Origin: an uncultured Lachnospiraceae bacterium
GTDB taxonomy: Bacteria > Bacillota > Clostridia > Lachnospirales > Lachnospiraceae
Assembly: GCA_900549995.1 (NCBI GenBank)
Contig: URQQ01000108.1
Span: forward strand, 1 to 9,771
Direction: 5' to 3'
Length of the DNA: 9,771 bases
The translations under genes were made by a program, and so were the position numbers. The notes beneath the pieces are model-generated. The model saw nothing but the letters and a program-made list of their open reading frames with translations, had not been told where the DNA came from and did not search any database. Below are positions 1 through 6,707 of this stretch, piece by piece (the stretch's first letter is position 1; each line of letters begins with the position of its first letter).

Positions 1-818
1 GGCGTATGGGTACTCCTGGCGTATCTGAGTCTACTGTTGAGACAGCAACCGATGCTCATGCATACTACACCGACTCTATTGGACATAGAAGAACAGGCTG
101 GTTATATACCTGGGCTCCAGACGATCCAGATCATGAGGAAGAAGAAAACTGGTACTACTTAAGCAACAAGGGCGAAGCATTCAACGATGATGCTAAAGAT
201 ACCGTTAGAAGCGAGTATAACAAAGAAACGGAAGAAACCGTTAAGACTCCTTATGAAGCAAATGCTGTAAATATGTTTGATGATACCGATGTAGAATTAG
301 ATGTAGCGGCTAAGGTTATCAAGAACAAGACCTTCTTATTTGATGGCGAAGGCAAGATGATTACCGGTGTTCGTAAATTAACTGGTGATACTAACCGTGT
401 TGGCGGTAAAGTATTGGTAGAAGGCATCTACTACTTCAATACTGAAGAAGGCAGCCAGGAAGGCGCTATGATTACTGGCAAGACTTCTGTAGAAGATGAA
501 GGCGATAAGTACTACTACTACTTCAAGAAGGATGGTTCCGCTTACACTGACGCTATGGTTAAAGGCTCTATCTATGGACATGACGGAAAGAGAATCGAAG
601 CGGAATACGGCAGCAAGTATGAGCCAATCGTTCTGGATTACGATGTAGTTGACGGCGATAAGAAAGATGAGGCTGGCAATCCTGTAGTTCTTCTTGAGGC
701 TGGCGACATGATCGTTGTAAATGGCAGCGGTACTGTTAAGAGAAACGCTTCCAAGATCGAAATCGACGGAACCAACTACAAAGTAGAAGATTACAAAGTA
801 GTTGACTTTGGTTTCTAA
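1..818 (+). CDS. Cell-wall-binding repeat surface protein, C-terminal fragment
   Basis: The frame is open from the window edge (the codon before the first ATG at 6 is CGT), so this is most likely the 3' end of a longer gene rather than a start at 6. About 270 residues are visible. They contain degenerate aromatic/glycine repeats like CW_binding/choline-binding repeats: WYYLSNKGEAF near residue 49, FLFDGEGKMITGV near 110, IYYFNTEEG near 142, and YYYYFKKDGSAYTD near 170 followed by IYGHDGKRI. The protein is very acidic (for example a DDPDHEEEE stretch). The last 60 or so residues, ending in VVDFGF, match no domain I recognise. No enzymatic domain or sortase signal is visible. The repeats suggest a secreted protein held non-covalently on the wall; any catalytic part would lie upstream. 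Proline codons are CCT/CCA and leucine is mainly TTA, unlike the CCG/CTG-rich genes downstream, which fits high expression or a separate origin. Confidence 0.75.
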   Translation, partial: RMGTPGVSESTVETATDAHAYYTDSIGHRRTGWLYTWAPDDPDHEEEENWYYLSNKGEAFNDDAKDTVRSEYNKETEETVKTPYEANAVNMFDDTDVELDVAAKVIKNKTFLFDGEGKMITGVRKLTGDTNRVGGKVLVEGIYYFNTEEGSQEGAMITGKTSVEDEGDKYYYYFKKDGSAYTDAMVKGSIYGHDGKRIEAEYGSKYEPIVLDYDVVDGDKKDEAGNPVVLLEAGDMIVVNGSGTVKRNASKIEIDGTNYKVEDYKVVDFGF

Positions 819-851
819 TTTTCACAATTAAATAACTTTCATTGTCAGCAG

Positions 852-885
852 ACGGCTCCTTGATTTTTCAAGGGGCCGTTTTTTT
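852..885 (+). terminator. Intrinsic terminator of the surface-protein gene
   Basis: A 12-bp stem (852-863 with 868-879, one G-U pair) closes a TTTT loop and runs into a seven-T tract at 879-885. It lies 33 bases past the stop codon. This is a textbook Rho-independent terminator and separates the first gene from the leuB transcript. Confidence 0.93.
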
Positions 886-1040
886 GATATTTAAAACAGA
901 GCGGCTTTAAAACCAGATGGATTAAATTTGTCTGTCCCTTTGTACATGGATCCTATAAGTCTTTTTGCCACCATAACCCCAATTTATAAAAAAGATTCCA
1001 AATTGCTATAGCGCAGCTCCAAGAAATCCCGATAGAATAG

Positions 1041-1069
1041 TTGCAACTAACAGGTAAATGCGGTATTAT
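1041..1069 (+). promoter_or_regulatory. Predicted sigma-A promoter of the leuB-serA operon
   Basis: TTGCAA (1041-1046, 4 of 6 to consensus) and TATTAT (1064-1069, 5 of 6) are separated by exactly 17 bp. Transcription would start near 1076, giving a leader of about 50 bases. It is the best promoter-like pair in the gap and is correctly placed after the upstream terminator. Confidence 0.65.
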
Positions 1070-1110
1070 GAAAAGAAACACATCTTGAAGACAAACTGTG
1101 AAGACAGACG

Positions 1111-1117
1111 GGAGGAG
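1111..1117 (+). promoter_or_regulatory. leuB ribosome binding site
   Basis: GGAGGAG lies 8 bases before the ATG at 1126 and fixes the leuB start. Confidence 0.85.
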
Positions 1118-1125
1118 AGCAGAGT

Positions 1126-2211
1126 ATGGATGGCAAGATTACGTTGATTCCAGGCGATGGAATCGGACCGGAAATTGTGCGGGAAGCAAAGAAAGTATTA
1201 GATAAGGTCGGAGAGGTTTACGGCCATACCTTTCATTATACAGAGGTTTTAATGGGCGGATGTTCCATAGACGCATACGGTGTGCCGCTGACCGAAGAAG
1301 CTCTCCAGACAGCGAAAGAAAGCGACGCGGTACTTCTGGGGGCGGTCGGAGGAAATGTAGGCAATTCCAGATGGTATGACGTGGCGCCAAATCTGCGGCC
1401 GGAGGCAGGGCTTTTAGCAATCCGCAAAGGGTTAAACTTATTTGCCAATATTCGTCCGGCTTACTTATATAAGGAACTGGCAGACGCCTGCCCATTGAAA
1501 AAAGAAATCATCGGCGACGGATTTGATATGGTCATTATGAGGGAGCTGACGGGCGGATTGTATTTCGGAGACCGGTATACAAAAGAAGTAGACGGAGTGA
1601 TGACAGCAGTCGATACGCTGACCTATAACGAAAACGAGATCCGCCGGATTGCAGTCAAGGCTTTTGAGATTGCCATGAAGCGCCGGAAGCAGGTAATCAG
1701 CGTGGATAAGGCCAATGTACTGGATTCTTCCAGACTTTGGAGAAAAGTGACAGAAGAAGTGGCGGCAGACTATCCGGATGTAGAGCTTGAGAATATGCTT
1801 GTTGACAACTGCGCGATGCAGCTGGTTAAGAATCCGAAACAGTTCGATGTGATTCTGACAGAGAATATGTTCGGAGATATTTTGTCAGATGAGGCAAGTA
1901 TGGTGACGGGATCGATCGGTATGCTTGCATCCGCGAGTCTGAATGAGACGAAGTTTGGCCTGTATGAGCCAAGCGGCGGGTCAGCGCCTGACATTGCGGG
2001 GAAAGGTGTTGCGAATCCGATTGCGACGATATTATCGGCGGCGATGATGTTAAGGTATTCCTTTGACATGGACGATGCGGCAGACGCAGTAGAGAAGGCA
2101 GTTTCAGATGTATTAAAAGAAGGCTATCGGACGGTCGACATTATGTCAGAAGGCAAGACACTTGTCGGGACGAAAGAAATGGGCGATCTGATAGTTTCAC
2201 ATATAGCATAA
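1126..2211 (+). CDS. leuB: 3-isopropylmalate dehydrogenase LeuB
   Basis: This cytosolic NAD-dependent enzyme oxidises and decarboxylates 3-isopropylmalate to 2-oxoisocaproate, the third step of the leucine branch. The 361 residues equal the usual family length. Visible family motifs are GDGIGPEI (residues 10-17), RELTGGLYFG (139-148), DKANVLDSSRLWR (from D194, with the catalytic-region lysine K195), NMFGDILSDEAS (from N247, supplying the metal-binding aspartates D251 and D255) and YEPSGGSAPDIAGKG in the nucleotide-binding region. The RELTGG loop and overall length favour LeuB over isocitrate or tartrate dehydrogenase relatives, and the branched-chain neighbours agree. It is the first gene of the run and ends 13 bases before ilvD. 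The other leucine-branch genes leuA, leuC and leuD are not next to it, which is atypical of a leu operon. Confidence 0.96.
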   Translation: MDGKITLIPGDGIGPEIVREAKKVLDKVGEVYGHTFHYTEVLMGGCSIDAYGVPLTEEALQTAKESDAVLLGAVGGNVGNSRWYDVAPNLRPEAGLLAIRKGLNLFANIRPAYLYKELADACPLKKEIIGDGFDMVIMRELTGGLYFGDRYTKEVDGVMTAVDTLTYNENEIRRIAVKAFEIAMKRRKQVISVDKANVLDSSRLWRKVTEEVAADYPDVELENMLVDNCAMQLVKNPKQFDVILTENMFGDILSDEASMVTGSIGMLASASLNETKFGLYEPSGGSAPDIAGKGVANPIATILSAAMMLRYSFDMDDAADAVEKAVSDVLKEGYRTVDIMSEGKTLVGTKEMGDLIVSHIA

Positions 2212-2216
2212 GGAGG
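2212..2216 (+). promoter_or_regulatory. ilvD ribosome binding site deciding the start
   Basis: GGAGG directly follows the leuB stop. It sits 8 bases before the ATG at 2225 but only 2 bases before an in-frame TTG at 2219. The ATG is therefore the start and the TTG is too close to be used. Confidence 0.85.
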
Positions 2217-2224
2217 AATTGGAA

Positions 2225-3895
2225 ATGAGAAGTGACAGAGTAACGAAGGGGATGCAGCAGGCACCCCACAGATCATTATTTAATGCAGCAGGTTTTACGA
2301 AAGAGGAACAGGAGCGTCCGCTTGTCGGAATTGTAAGTTCATATAATGAGATTGTACCGGGACACATGAACCTGGATAAGATTGTAAATGCAGTTAAAAT
2401 GGGAGTTGCGATGGCGGGAGGAACTCCGGTGATGTTCCCTGCAATTGCTGTGTGTGACGGGATCGCGATGGGACATATCGGGATGAAATACTCACTTGTG
2501 ACAAGAGACCTGATCGCGGATTCGACAGAGGCGATGGCGCTTGCGCACCAGTTTGACGCGCTTGTGATGGTGCCAAACTGTGACAAGAATGTTCCGGGGC
2601 TTCTGATGGCTGCGGCAAGGATCAATGTGCCGACTGTATTTGTCAGCGGTGGGCCGATGCTTGCGGGGAAAGTCCATGGACAGAAAACAAGTCTGTCCAG
2701 TATGTTTGAAGCTGTTGGTTCTTATGCGGCAGGCACGATGTCTGAGGAAGACGTTCTGGAATTTGAGAATAAAGCATGTCCGACCTGCGGTTCCTGCTCG
2801 GGGATGTATACGGCGAACAGTATGAACTGTCTGACCGAGGTACTCGGAATGGGGCTGCAGGGCAACGGAACTGTGCCGGCAGTGTATTCTGAGAGAATCC
2901 GTCTCGCAAAACATGCGGGAATGAAAGTCATGGAAATGCTTGAAAAAGATATCCGTCCAAAGGATATACTGACGGAAAATGCATTTATGAATGCGCTGAC
3001 GGTTGATATGGCGCTTGGATGTTCTACAAACAGTATGCTTCATCTTCCGGCGATTGCCCATGAAGCAGGAGTGACCATCAATCTGGATATCGCCAATGAA
3101 ATCAGTGCCCATACTCCAAACCTGTGTCATCTGGCACCGGCAGGGCATACATACATTGAAGAATTGAATGAGGCCGGCGGAGTCTATGCGGTGATGAATG
3201 AACTCTCCAAGAAGAATCTGATTCACACGGAATGTATGACAGTGACAGGAAAAACCGTCGGTGAAAATATTAAAGACTGTGTGAATAAGGATACAGAAGT
3301 GATCCGTCCAATCGAGAATCCGTACAGTGAGACAGGCGGAATTGCAGTCCTAAGCGGTAATCTCGCTCCAAGCAAAGCGGTTGTAAAACGCTCAGCGGTC
3401 GCACCTGAGATGATGGTTCATGAAGGGCCTGCGAGAGTATTTGACTGTGAGGAAGATGCGATTGAAGCGATCAAGGGAGGAAAAATTGTTGCCGGAGATG
3501 TTGTGGTGATCCGTTACGAAGGACCAAAAGGAGGCCCGGGAATGAGAGAAATGCTGAATCCGACATCTGCGATCGCAGGCATGGGACTCGGTTCCAGTGT
3601 TGCGCTGATTACAGACGGACGCTTCAGCGGTGCATCCAGAGGTGCATCCATCGGGCATGTATCACCGGAAGCGGCAGTCGGCGGACCGATCGCCCTTGTC
3701 GAAGAAGGGGATATCATTAAAATTAATATTCCGGAGAATAAACTGGAACTGGACGTGTCAGAAGAAGTGATGGCCGAGAGAAAAGCAGCCTGGAAGCCAA
3801 GAGATCCTGAGGTGACCACGGGTTATCTTGCAAGGTATGCGGCTCTTGTGACATCTGCAGACCGGGGTGCGGTTCTGGAAGTTCCGAGAAAATAG
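2225..3895 (+). CDS. ilvD: Dihydroxy-acid dehydratase IlvD
   Basis: This iron-sulfur dehydratase converts 2,3-dihydroxyisovalerate and 2,3-dihydroxy-3-methylvalerate to the 2-oxo acids that become valine/leucine and isoleucine. The protein has 556 residues from the ATG at 2225, the normal length. Family features include the VPGHMNL segment near residue 44, the NCDKNVPGLLMA motif (C119, D120, K121; cluster ligand and metal/carbamylated-lysine region), CPTCGSCSGMYTANSM (C185, C188, C191) and, near the C-terminus, the conserved GPKGGPGMREML and TDGRFSGASRG segments. 6-phosphogluconate dehydratase (Edd) is the main paralogue, but the setting between leuB and ilvB and the ACPTCGSCSGM signature favour IlvD. 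The N-terminal position where plant-type [2Fe-2S] enzymes carry a CNxH cysteine reads SSYNEIVPGH here, so this looks like the oxygen-sensitive type, as in E. coli. That last point is inference from motif comparison. Confidence 0.95.
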   Translation: MRSDRVTKGMQQAPHRSLFNAAGFTKEEQERPLVGIVSSYNEIVPGHMNLDKIVNAVKMGVAMAGGTPVMFPAIAVCDGIAMGHIGMKYSLVTRDLIADSTEAMALAHQFDALVMVPNCDKNVPGLLMAAARINVPTVFVSGGPMLAGKVHGQKTSLSSMFEAVGSYAAGTMSEEDVLEFENKACPTCGSCSGMYTANSMNCLTEVLGMGLQGNGTVPAVYSERIRLAKHAGMKVMEMLEKDIRPKDILTENAFMNALTVDMALGCSTNSMLHLPAIAHEAGVTINLDIANEISAHTPNLCHLAPAGHTYIEELNEAGGVYAVMNELSKKNLIHTECMTVTGKTVGENIKDCVNKDTEVIRPIENPYSETGGIAVLSGNLAPSKAVVKRSAVAPEMMVHEGPARVFDCEEDAIEAIKGGKIVAGDVVVIRYEGPKGGPGMREMLNPTSAIAGMGLGSSVALITDGRFSGASRGASIGHVSPEAAVGGPIALVEEGDIIKINIPENKLELDVSEEVMAERKAAWKPRDPEVTTGYLARYAALVTSADRGAVLEVPRK

Positions 3896-3898
3896 CAA

Positions 3899-3906
3899 AG
3901 GGGAGA
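3899..3906 (+). promoter_or_regulatory. ilvB ribosome binding site deciding the start
   Basis: An AGGGGAGA-type site follows the ilvD stop by a few bases and precedes the ATG at 3912 by about 6. An in-frame GTG at 3867 lies inside ilvD, lacks such a site, and would add 15 residues not expected in the family. Confidence 0.75.
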
Positions 3907-3911
3907 AGATT

Positions 3912-5585
3912 ATGCAGATAACAGGAGCAGAGGTAGTTATTGAATGCTTAAAAGAGCAGGGCGTGGATACTGTGTTTGGGTATCCAGGTGGCGCTATTTT
4001 AAATGTATATGATGCTTTATATAAACATCAAAGTGAAATCAGGCATATCCTGACTTCACATGAACAGGGGGCAGCGCATGCTGCCGACGGTTACGCAAGG
4101 GTGACAGGGAAAGTCGGAGTATGCTTCGCTACAAGCGGGCCTGGCGCAACGAACCTGGTAACCGGAATTGCCACGGCTTATATGGATTCGATTCCCGTAG
4201 TAGCCATCACATGTAATGTGGGAGTTGCACTGCTTGGGAAGGACAGTTTCCAGGAAATCGATATCGCGGGAATTACCATGCCGATCACAAAACACAATTA
4301 TATTGTGAAAAATGTGGATGATCTGGCGGATACGATCAGAAAAGCTTTCCGGATTGCCAGGTCAGGCCGTCCGGGGCCGGTTTTGATCGATATTCCAAAG
4401 GATGTGACGGCAAATCTTACAGAATACGAGAGACAGGAGATTGTATCCTGCTGCGAGACACCGGGAACGATAGACGAAGATGAATTAAAAGAAGCAGTCC
4501 GGCTGATCAGTGAGTCGAAGAGGCCGTATCTGTTTGTCGGAGGCGGGGCAGTTCTTTCCGGTGCAAGCGAGGAACTCCATACATTTGCACATAAGGTGGA
4601 TGCACCGGTCTGTGACTCGCTGATGGGAAAAGGAGCTTTTTCCGGAACAGACAGTCTGTATTCAGGTATGCTTGGCATGCATGGGACCAAGGCATCCAAC
4701 TACGGTGTAAGCCAGTGTGATCTTCTGATCGTCCTTGGAGCAAGGTTCAGCGACCGTGTGACGGGAAATGCAAGGAAATTTGCCAACAGGGCTAAAATTC
4801 TTCAGATTGACATTGATCCGGCTGAAATTGATAAAAATGTCGTTACATACGCAAGTGTTACGGGAGATATGAAAGCTGTGCTGTCAAGGCTGAATGAGAT
4901 GATCAGCCAGCAGGCTCATCCGGACTGGATTGAAAAAATTGAAGAATATAAAGCAAAATATCCGCTTACATATCATAAGGATGTATTGACGGGACCATTT
5001 ATCGTGGAAGAAATCTACCGTCAGACTAACGGAGAGGCGGTGGTTGTTACGGAAGTCGGCCAGCATCAGATGTGGGCGGCACAGTTCTATAAATATTCAA
5101 AACCAAGAACATTTCTCACATCAGGGGGTCTTGGCACTATGGGATATGGTCTTGGGGCTTCGATCGGGGCAAAAGTTGGCGCTCCGGAGAAAACGGTTGT
5201 CAATATCGCCGGGGATGGATGTTTCCGTATGAATATGAATGAGATTGCGACTGCTGTGCGCCATGAGGTTCCGATTATCCAGGTTGTGGTAAATAATCAT
5301 GTCCTCGGGATGGTAAGGCAGTGGCAGGATTTATTCTATGACAAACATTATTCGGCAACTATTCTGAATGATGCAGTAGACTTCGCAAAACTGGCGGAGG
5401 CGATGGGAGCGAAAGGTGTGACCGTTCATACAAGAGAAGAATTCAGAGAGGCCTTTCAGGAAGCACTTCATTTCGGGAAACCGATTGTGCTTGACTGTCA
5501 GATTGACTGTGATGAAAAAGTGTGGCCGATGGTAGCGCCGGGTGCGGCAATCAGCGAAGCATTCAGTGAAGAGGATTTATCTTGA
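3912..5585 (+). CDS. ilvB: Acetolactate synthase large (catalytic) subunit IlvB
   Basis: This thiamine-diphosphate enzyme joins two pyruvates to 2-acetolactate, or pyruvate and 2-oxobutyrate to acetohydroxybutyrate, the first common step of branched-chain synthesis. It has 557 residues from the ATG at 3912. The N-terminal ThDP (PYR) domain holds GYPGGAILNVYDAL and SHEQGA with the cofactor-activating E51, then ATSGPGATNLVTGIA. The central domain includes GARFSDRVTGN. The C-terminal ThDP domain holds GDGCFRMN (G434-D435-G436) and NNHVLGMVRQWQ (N461-N462, W471), the metal/ThDP motif. The MVRQWQDLFY stretch and ARFSDRVTGN are typical of the anabolic, FAD-binding enzyme rather than catabolic AlsS. 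No regulatory small subunit gene (ilvN) follows: serC comes next after 37 bases. A separately encoded IlvN is likely, because catalytic subunits alone are usually weakly active and insensitive to valine. Confidence 0.95.
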   Translation: MQITGAEVVIECLKEQGVDTVFGYPGGAILNVYDALYKHQSEIRHILTSHEQGAAHAADGYARVTGKVGVCFATSGPGATNLVTGIATAYMDSIPVVAITCNVGVALLGKDSFQEIDIAGITMPITKHNYIVKNVDDLADTIRKAFRIARSGRPGPVLIDIPKDVTANLTEYERQEIVSCCETPGTIDEDELKEAVRLISESKRPYLFVGGGAVLSGASEELHTFAHKVDAPVCDSLMGKGAFSGTDSLYSGMLGMHGTKASNYGVSQCDLLIVLGARFSDRVTGNARKFANRAKILQIDIDPAEIDKNVVTYASVTGDMKAVLSRLNEMISQQAHPDWIEKIEEYKAKYPLTYHKDVLTGPFIVEEIYRQTNGEAVVVTEVGQHQMWAAQFYKYSKPRTFLTSGGLGTMGYGLGASIGAKVGAPEKTVVNIAGDGCFRMNMNEIATAVRHEVPIIQVVVNNHVLGMVRQWQDLFYDKHYSATILNDAVDFAKLAEAMGAKGVTVHTREEFREAFQEALHFGKPIVLDCQIDCDEKVWPMVAPGAAISEAFSEEDLS

Positions 5586-5610
5586 AAGTAAAGAACTGAA
5601 TGGCAATGAA

Positions 5611-5615
5611 GGAGG
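5611..5615 (+). promoter_or_regulatory. serC ribosome binding site deciding the start
   Basis: GGAGG lies 7 bases before the ATG at 5623, which gives the conserved SerC N-terminus MSRVYNFSAGPA. An earlier in-frame ATG at 5542 lies inside ilvB and would add 27 non-family residues. An ATG at 5618 is out of frame. Confidence 0.88.
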
Positions 5616-5622
5616 ATATGAA

Positions 5623-6705
5623 ATGAGCAGAGTATATAATTTTTCAGCAGGACCGGCGGTATTGCCGGAAGAGGTATTAAAGGAAGCAGCGGCAGAGATG
5701 CTGGACTATCAGGGGACAGGAATGTCCGTGATGGAGATGAGCCACCGTTCCAAAGCATTTGAGCAGATCATAAATGATGCGGAGGCAGATTTACGTGACC
5801 TGATGGGAATCCCGGAGAACTATCGGGTGCTGTTTCTACAGGGAGGCGCGTCACAGCAGTTTGCAATGATTCCGATGAACCTGATGAAAAACAAAGTGGC
5901 AGATTACATAGTGACAGGACAGTGGTCAAAGAAAGCGTATCAGGAGGCATTGAAATATGGCAAGGCCAATAAGATAGCTTCCTCTGAAGACCAGACATTT
6001 TCTTACATTCCGGACTGCTCAGATCTTCCGATTTCAGAGGATGCGGATTATGTATATATCTGTGAAAACAATACAATCTATGGAACAAAATTTAAAGAAC
6101 TTCCCAATACCAAAGGGAAAACACTGGTGGCAGACGTTTCTTCCTGCTTCTTGTCAGAGCCTGTAGATGTGACGAAATATGGACTGATCTATGGCGGCGT
6201 ACAGAAGAACATCGGGCCGGCCGGTGTGGTGATTGCGATTATAAGAGAAGACTTGATCACAGAAGACGTTCTTCCGGGAACACCTACCATGCTTACGTAT
6301 AAGACACATGCAGATGCGAAATCACTTTACAATACACCGCCTGCATATGGAATCTATATCTGCGGCAAAGTATTTAAATGGCTGAAGAAGATGGGCGGCC
6401 TCAGTGTGATGAAAGCGAAAAATGAGGAGAAGGCTGAGATTCTCTATGATTTTCTTGACCAGAGCAGTCTGTTTAAAGGGACGGTTGTTAAGAAAGACAG
6501 GTCTTTGATGAATGTACCTTTCGTGACAGGCGATAAGGATCTGGATGCAAAATTCGTTGCAGAAGCTAAAGAAAATGGTTTTGAAAACCTGAAAGGGCAC
6601 CGCTCAGTCGGAGGAATGCGTGCGAGCATTTACAATGCGATGCCGAAAGAAGGAGTGGAGAAACTGGTTGAGTTTATGAGGAAATTTGAGAAGGAGAATC
6701 TGTAA
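5623..6705 (+). CDS. serC: Phosphoserine aminotransferase SerC
   Basis: This PLP enzyme of the cytosol transfers an amino group from glutamate to 3-phosphohydroxypyruvate to form O-phosphoserine, the second step of serine synthesis; family members also act in the pyridoxine branch of some bacteria. The 360 residues match the usual length. Visible motifs are NFSAGPAVLPEEV at the N-terminus, GTGMSVMEMSHRSKAF, FLQGGASQQFAMIPMNL (phosphate/PLP contacts), DVSSCFLSEPVDV with the PLP-ring aspartate, GGVQKNIGPAG with the Schiff-base lysine K195, and HRSVGGMRASIYNAMP near the C-terminus. The gene follows ilvB after 37 bases with no visible terminator, and its stop is 2 bases from the serA start. This implies co-transcription and probably translational coupling with serA. 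Confidence 0.97.
   Translation: MSRVYNFSAGPAVLPEEVLKEAAAEMLDYQGTGMSVMEMSHRSKAFEQIINDAEADLRDLMGIPENYRVLFLQGGASQQFAMIPMNLMKNKVADYIVTGQWSKKAYQEALKYGKANKIASSEDQTFSYIPDCSDLPISEDADYVYICENNTIYGTKFKELPNTKGKTLVADVSSCFLSEPVDVTKYGLIYGGVQKNIGPAGVVIAIIREDLITEDVLPGTPTMLTYKTHADAKSLYNTPPAYGIYICGKVFKWLKKMGGLSVMKAKNEEKAEILYDFLDQSSLFKGTVVKKDRSLMNVPFVTGDKDLDAKFVAEAKENGFENLKGHRSVGGMRASIYNAMPKEGVEKLVEFMRKFEKENL
6691..6696 (+). promoter_or_regulatory. serA ribosome binding site within serC
   Basis: AAGGAG lies inside the last codons of serC, 11 bases before the serA ATG at 6708. The spacing is long and the intergenic gap is only 2 bases, so ribosomes finishing serC probably help start serA. Confidence 0.6.
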
Positions 6706-6707
6706 TT

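Larger units (their letters stand above)
819..1125. other. Intergenic region upstream of leuB
   Basis: This 307-base gap holds the terminator at 852-885, the promoter at 1041-1069 and the leuB ribosome site at 1111-1117. Between 890 and 1040 the sequence is AT-rich, with no credible ORF, RNA gene or transposon end. I saw no T-box consensus or other riboswitch, and the leader from the predicted start of transcription to the ATG is only about 50 bases, too short for a T-box. Confidence 0.7.

Noticed and set aside
817..833. CodY-box-like AATTTTCACAATTAA
   Set aside because: About five mismatches to AATTTTCWGAAAATT, placed at the previous gene's stop and separated from leuB by a strong terminator.
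957..997. TCTTTTT / AAAAAGA inverted repeat in the leuB upstream gap
   Set aside because: Short, A/T-only pairing with a long loop; expected by chance in an AT-rich gap.
1068..1088. Six-codon leader peptide before leuB (MKRNTS)
   Set aside because: Its ATG overlaps the predicted -10 box, so it would not be transcribed; it has no Leu/Ile/Val codons and no attenuator hairpin follows.
2197..2625. 142-residue minus-strand frame across the leuB-ilvD junction
   Set aside because: It overlaps two well-supported genes on the other strand and has no family features.
2492..3226. 244-residue open frame on the minus strand
   Set aside because: It lies wholly inside ilvD, has a His/Arg/Cys-rich composition typical of antisense frames, and has no recognisable domain or ribosome site.
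4298..4699. 133-residue open frame on the minus strand inside ilvB
   Set aside because: It is an antisense shadow of a strongly conserved gene, with low-complexity Ser/Pro-rich content.
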